Source: Legionella cherrii
Lineage (GTDB): Bacteria > Pseudomonadota > Gammaproteobacteria > Legionellales > Legionellaceae
NCBI RefSeq assembly: GCF_900635815.1
Contig: NZ_LR134173.1
Span: 843,501 to 907,500, forward strand
Reading direction: 5' to 3'
Length of the DNA: 64,000 bases
Part shown: one piece after another, positions 61,950-64,000 of the stretch
Layout of the letters: each line of letters starts with the position of its first letter
How positions within the stretch are numbered: position 1 is the first letter of the stretch
Translations under genes and position numbers: made by a program
The notes under the pieces: model-generated
What the model saw: only the letters and a program-made list of their open reading frames with translations
What the model was told of the DNA's origin: nothing
Database searches by the model: none

Positions 61950-64000
61950 CAGCGATCACGAACATTCTAGTGGGAAAAATTCGGTGTCAACAACTCATGA
62001 TATCTCTTTAGAGTGTGTCGATGATGAAAGCTCTGGGAACAAACCGCAGGACAACGTGACTGTTTTTCAAGTCTGCATTCCACACACGCATCGAGATGGT
62101 TTTGATTATGTCGCAGAAGGTTTAAACCCATGTATCGGTGCTCGAGTGTGGGTTCCTTTTCGCCAACAAACTCGGCTAGGGGTGGTAATTGGTAAAGTCA
62201 ACTCTTCGCATGATGTGACTTCCCTAAAAAGCATCGGTACGGTTATTGATGAGCAACCTTTAATCGATGAAGCCATGTTGGCTTTATGCTCCTGGATTGC
62301 CAATTATTATCAATCGCCTTTATCTGAAGTATTACCCCTGGCTTTACCTAAAAAATATCGTTTGGGAGAGCCTTGCCAATTACCTATGGGGGATTTTTAT
62401 CAACTGGTATTACCTTTGGATGAGGCCCGAAAGCGTATCCCTGCCCGTGCGCGTAAGCAACTGGAGCTTATCGAATTCTTGAGTGCCCAAAAGGAACCGG
62501 TGGCCAAACATCGTTTGACTGAGAAGGGATTTAATTCCACGCAACTTTGTAACTTACTTGCAGCACAAGTTATTTCTTTGTCCCAGCAAATCATGCTGCC
62601 AGAAAACACAGAGGCGTCATTACCATCCCCCTTAACACTTAATGCCGAACAAGCTGTGGCTGTAGCGGCAATCACGGAAGCATTACATCAATACCAATGC
62701 TTTCTATTACAAGGGGTTACCGGGAGTGGCAAAACAGAAGTCTATTTGCAGGTCATCGCGCAAATATTAGCGCAAAAAAAAACAAGTCTTGGTTCTAGTT
62801 CCCGAAATCGGGTTAACCCCGCAATTAGTCTCACGCTTTACGGCGCGTTTTAAGCAGCCAATTGCTGTAATTCATTCCAGTTTGAATGAAACGGAGCGAC
62901 AAGTTGCATGGCAATTGGCAAAGGAAAGCAAGGTACAAATGGTGATTGGAACGCGGGCTGCACTGTTTACACCTATGCCCAATTTAGGACTCATTGTCAT
63001 TGATGAAGAGCATGATGCATCATTGAAGCAAATGGAAGGAGTACGTTACTCTGCCCGAGATGCGGCCCTAATGCGGGCGCATTTGGCCAACATCCCTATT
63101 ATTTTAGGTTCAGCAACTCCTAGCCTTGAAAGCATGCATAATGTGAAGCAAAAGAAATACGCCTTGTTACGTCTGAATCATAAAGCGCTTTCAATTACCC
63201 CTTTGCATTATCAACTGATTGATTTACGTTCGCAAACATTACAGCATGGTTTGGCAGCAACAACGTTACACGCCATTAAAGAGCATTTACGCAAACAAAA
63301 TCAGGTACTGGTATTCATCAACCGTCGTGGGTTTTCCCCAGTTTTGTTATGCCATCAATGTGGCTGGATGGCTGACTGTCGTGCTTGTGATAGCCATTTA
63401 ACTTTGCATAAACAGTTAGGACAGATGATCTGTCATCATTGTGGATTGACCCAAAAAACTCCGAGTCATTGCCACAGCTGTCATAGCATGGAATTGATTC
63501 CAGTTGGAGCAGGTACCCAACGCATCCATGAGTTTCTAAGTGCTTACTTTCCGGATACGGAGGTGGTGCGCATCGATCGTGATGCCGTGCGTAAAAAAAA
63601 ACGCTTTAAATGAGCAGCTACACAAAATTCATCAAGGCGAGGCACAGTTAATCGTTGGCACCCAAATGTTAGCAAAAGGCCATCATTTTCCTCGTCTCTC
63701 TTTAGTGGTTATTCTTGATGCAGATGCGGGATTTTATAATCAGGATTTTCGAGCTCTAGAGCATTTAGGGCAGCTATTAATGCAAGTTTCAGGGCGTGCA
63801 GGGCGAGCAGACCAAGACGGCCAGGTTTTGATTCAAACGCATTTACCCAATCACCCTTTACTTAATTTATTGATTCAGCACGGATATGATGCTTTTGCGG
63901 ATGCATTATTAACTACCCGGCAACAGGCGCAACTTCCTCCTTTTCACTATTTGGCCATGATCAGGGCACAAGGAAAAGTTGCTGGGAGTGTATTAAAATT
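61942..64000 (+). pseudogene. priA: Primosomal protein N' (replication restart helicase), broken by two extra A, runs off right edge
   Basis: PriA recognises stalled forks and loads the DnaB system. It lies in three frames (from 61942 to about 62782, 62783 to about 63600, and 63601 onward). Removing one A from each of two A9 runs (62774-62782, 63593-63601) restores a continuous protein: LAQKKQVLVLVPEIGLTPQ and RKKNALNEQLHKI. Visible are the 3'-end-binding N-terminal domain, Walker A GVTGSGKTEVYLQ, DEEHD, the zinc-binding cysteines in CHQCGWMADCRACDSH and CHHCGLTQKTPSHCHSCHS, and helicase motifs V and VI (ILDADAGFYNQDFRALEHLGQLLMQVSGRAGRADQDG). The start is the ATG at 61942; a GTG at 62056 would match the compact family N-terminus better. 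Probably intact in life. Confidence 0.88.

Noticed and set aside
1..64000. tRNA, rRNA, prophage or insertion sequence genes
   Set aside because: No cloverleaf with a T-loop motif, no rRNA sequence and no transposase or phage structural protein was recognised in either strand.

Overview
The window is AT-rich chromosomal DNA from a gammaproteobacterium, most probably Legionella or another member of the Legionellaceae. The signs are a Legionella-type cysteine-containing major outer membrane protein (58333-59343), a tatAB locus separated from tatC, several large orphan coiled-coil or membrane proteins of the kind that often turn out to be Dot/Icm effectors in this genus, and an otherwise housekeeping gene set. 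I see no rRNA, no tRNA, no CRISPR array, no transposase and no prophage.

Layout. 1-6044: start of fumC, then rsmE, trxA, rho, ubiD with a flavin reductase, and hspQ. 6251-9934: an isochorismatase-family hydrolase, a possible small RNA, a coiled-coil orphan and tatC. 10213-18735: panD, rsmA, a TraI_2-like gene, apaH, then a tripartite MacAB-TolC-type export operon whose TolC gene is frameshifted. 18979-22926: a cytochrome c peroxidase remnant, mltB, an msrB-msrA fusion (frameshifted), an acetyltransferase and an MFS transporter. 23164-24667: a tandem duplicated transcription unit, each copy with promoter, Ala/Thr-rich exported protein and terminator. 24800-28227 (minus): ubiE-ubiJ-ubiB-tatA-tatB. 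28431-32259: an orphan, a DUF2975/HTH pair, a DUF1841 protein and a LysE-type exporter. 32390-38389: a four-haem cytochrome c followed by the aa3-type oxidase genes coxB-coxA-ctaG-coxC. 38869-41101: a Deg9-like protease without a signal peptide and a small orphan. 41362-45703 (minus): mnmG-rsmG-parA-parB, with a 104-base palindrome before parA. 45924-47201: a membrane/coiled-coil orphan. 47405-54498 (minus): a complete MoxR-Bat operon (moxR, DUF58, DUF4381, two VWA proteins, a TPR protein with a 28-copy pentapeptide repeat, BatD). 54718-64000: a HEPN-like protein, dus, an O-antigen-ligase-like protein, the outer membrane protein, a pteridine reductase, a MidA-type methyltransferase, a PTPS-III-like pterin synthase and priA, which runs off the right edge.

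Two patterns cut across the genes. First, four reading frames (tolC, msrBA and priA twice) are broken, each by exactly one extra base in a homopolymer of 6 to 9. This looks more like consensus sequencing error than gene decay, so these proteins may be intact in the organism. Second, several families of palindromic intergenic repeats are scattered through the window. Some are nested in one another, and some overlap gene ends (the tolC 5' region, the C-terminus of the HTH protein).

The most interesting places for follow-up are the duplicated exported-protein units, the PTPS-III-like synthase beside a pteridine reductase, the Deg9-like protease, the possible GGA-bearing small RNA, the palindrome at parA, the repeat tract in the Bat TPR protein and three possible effectors.
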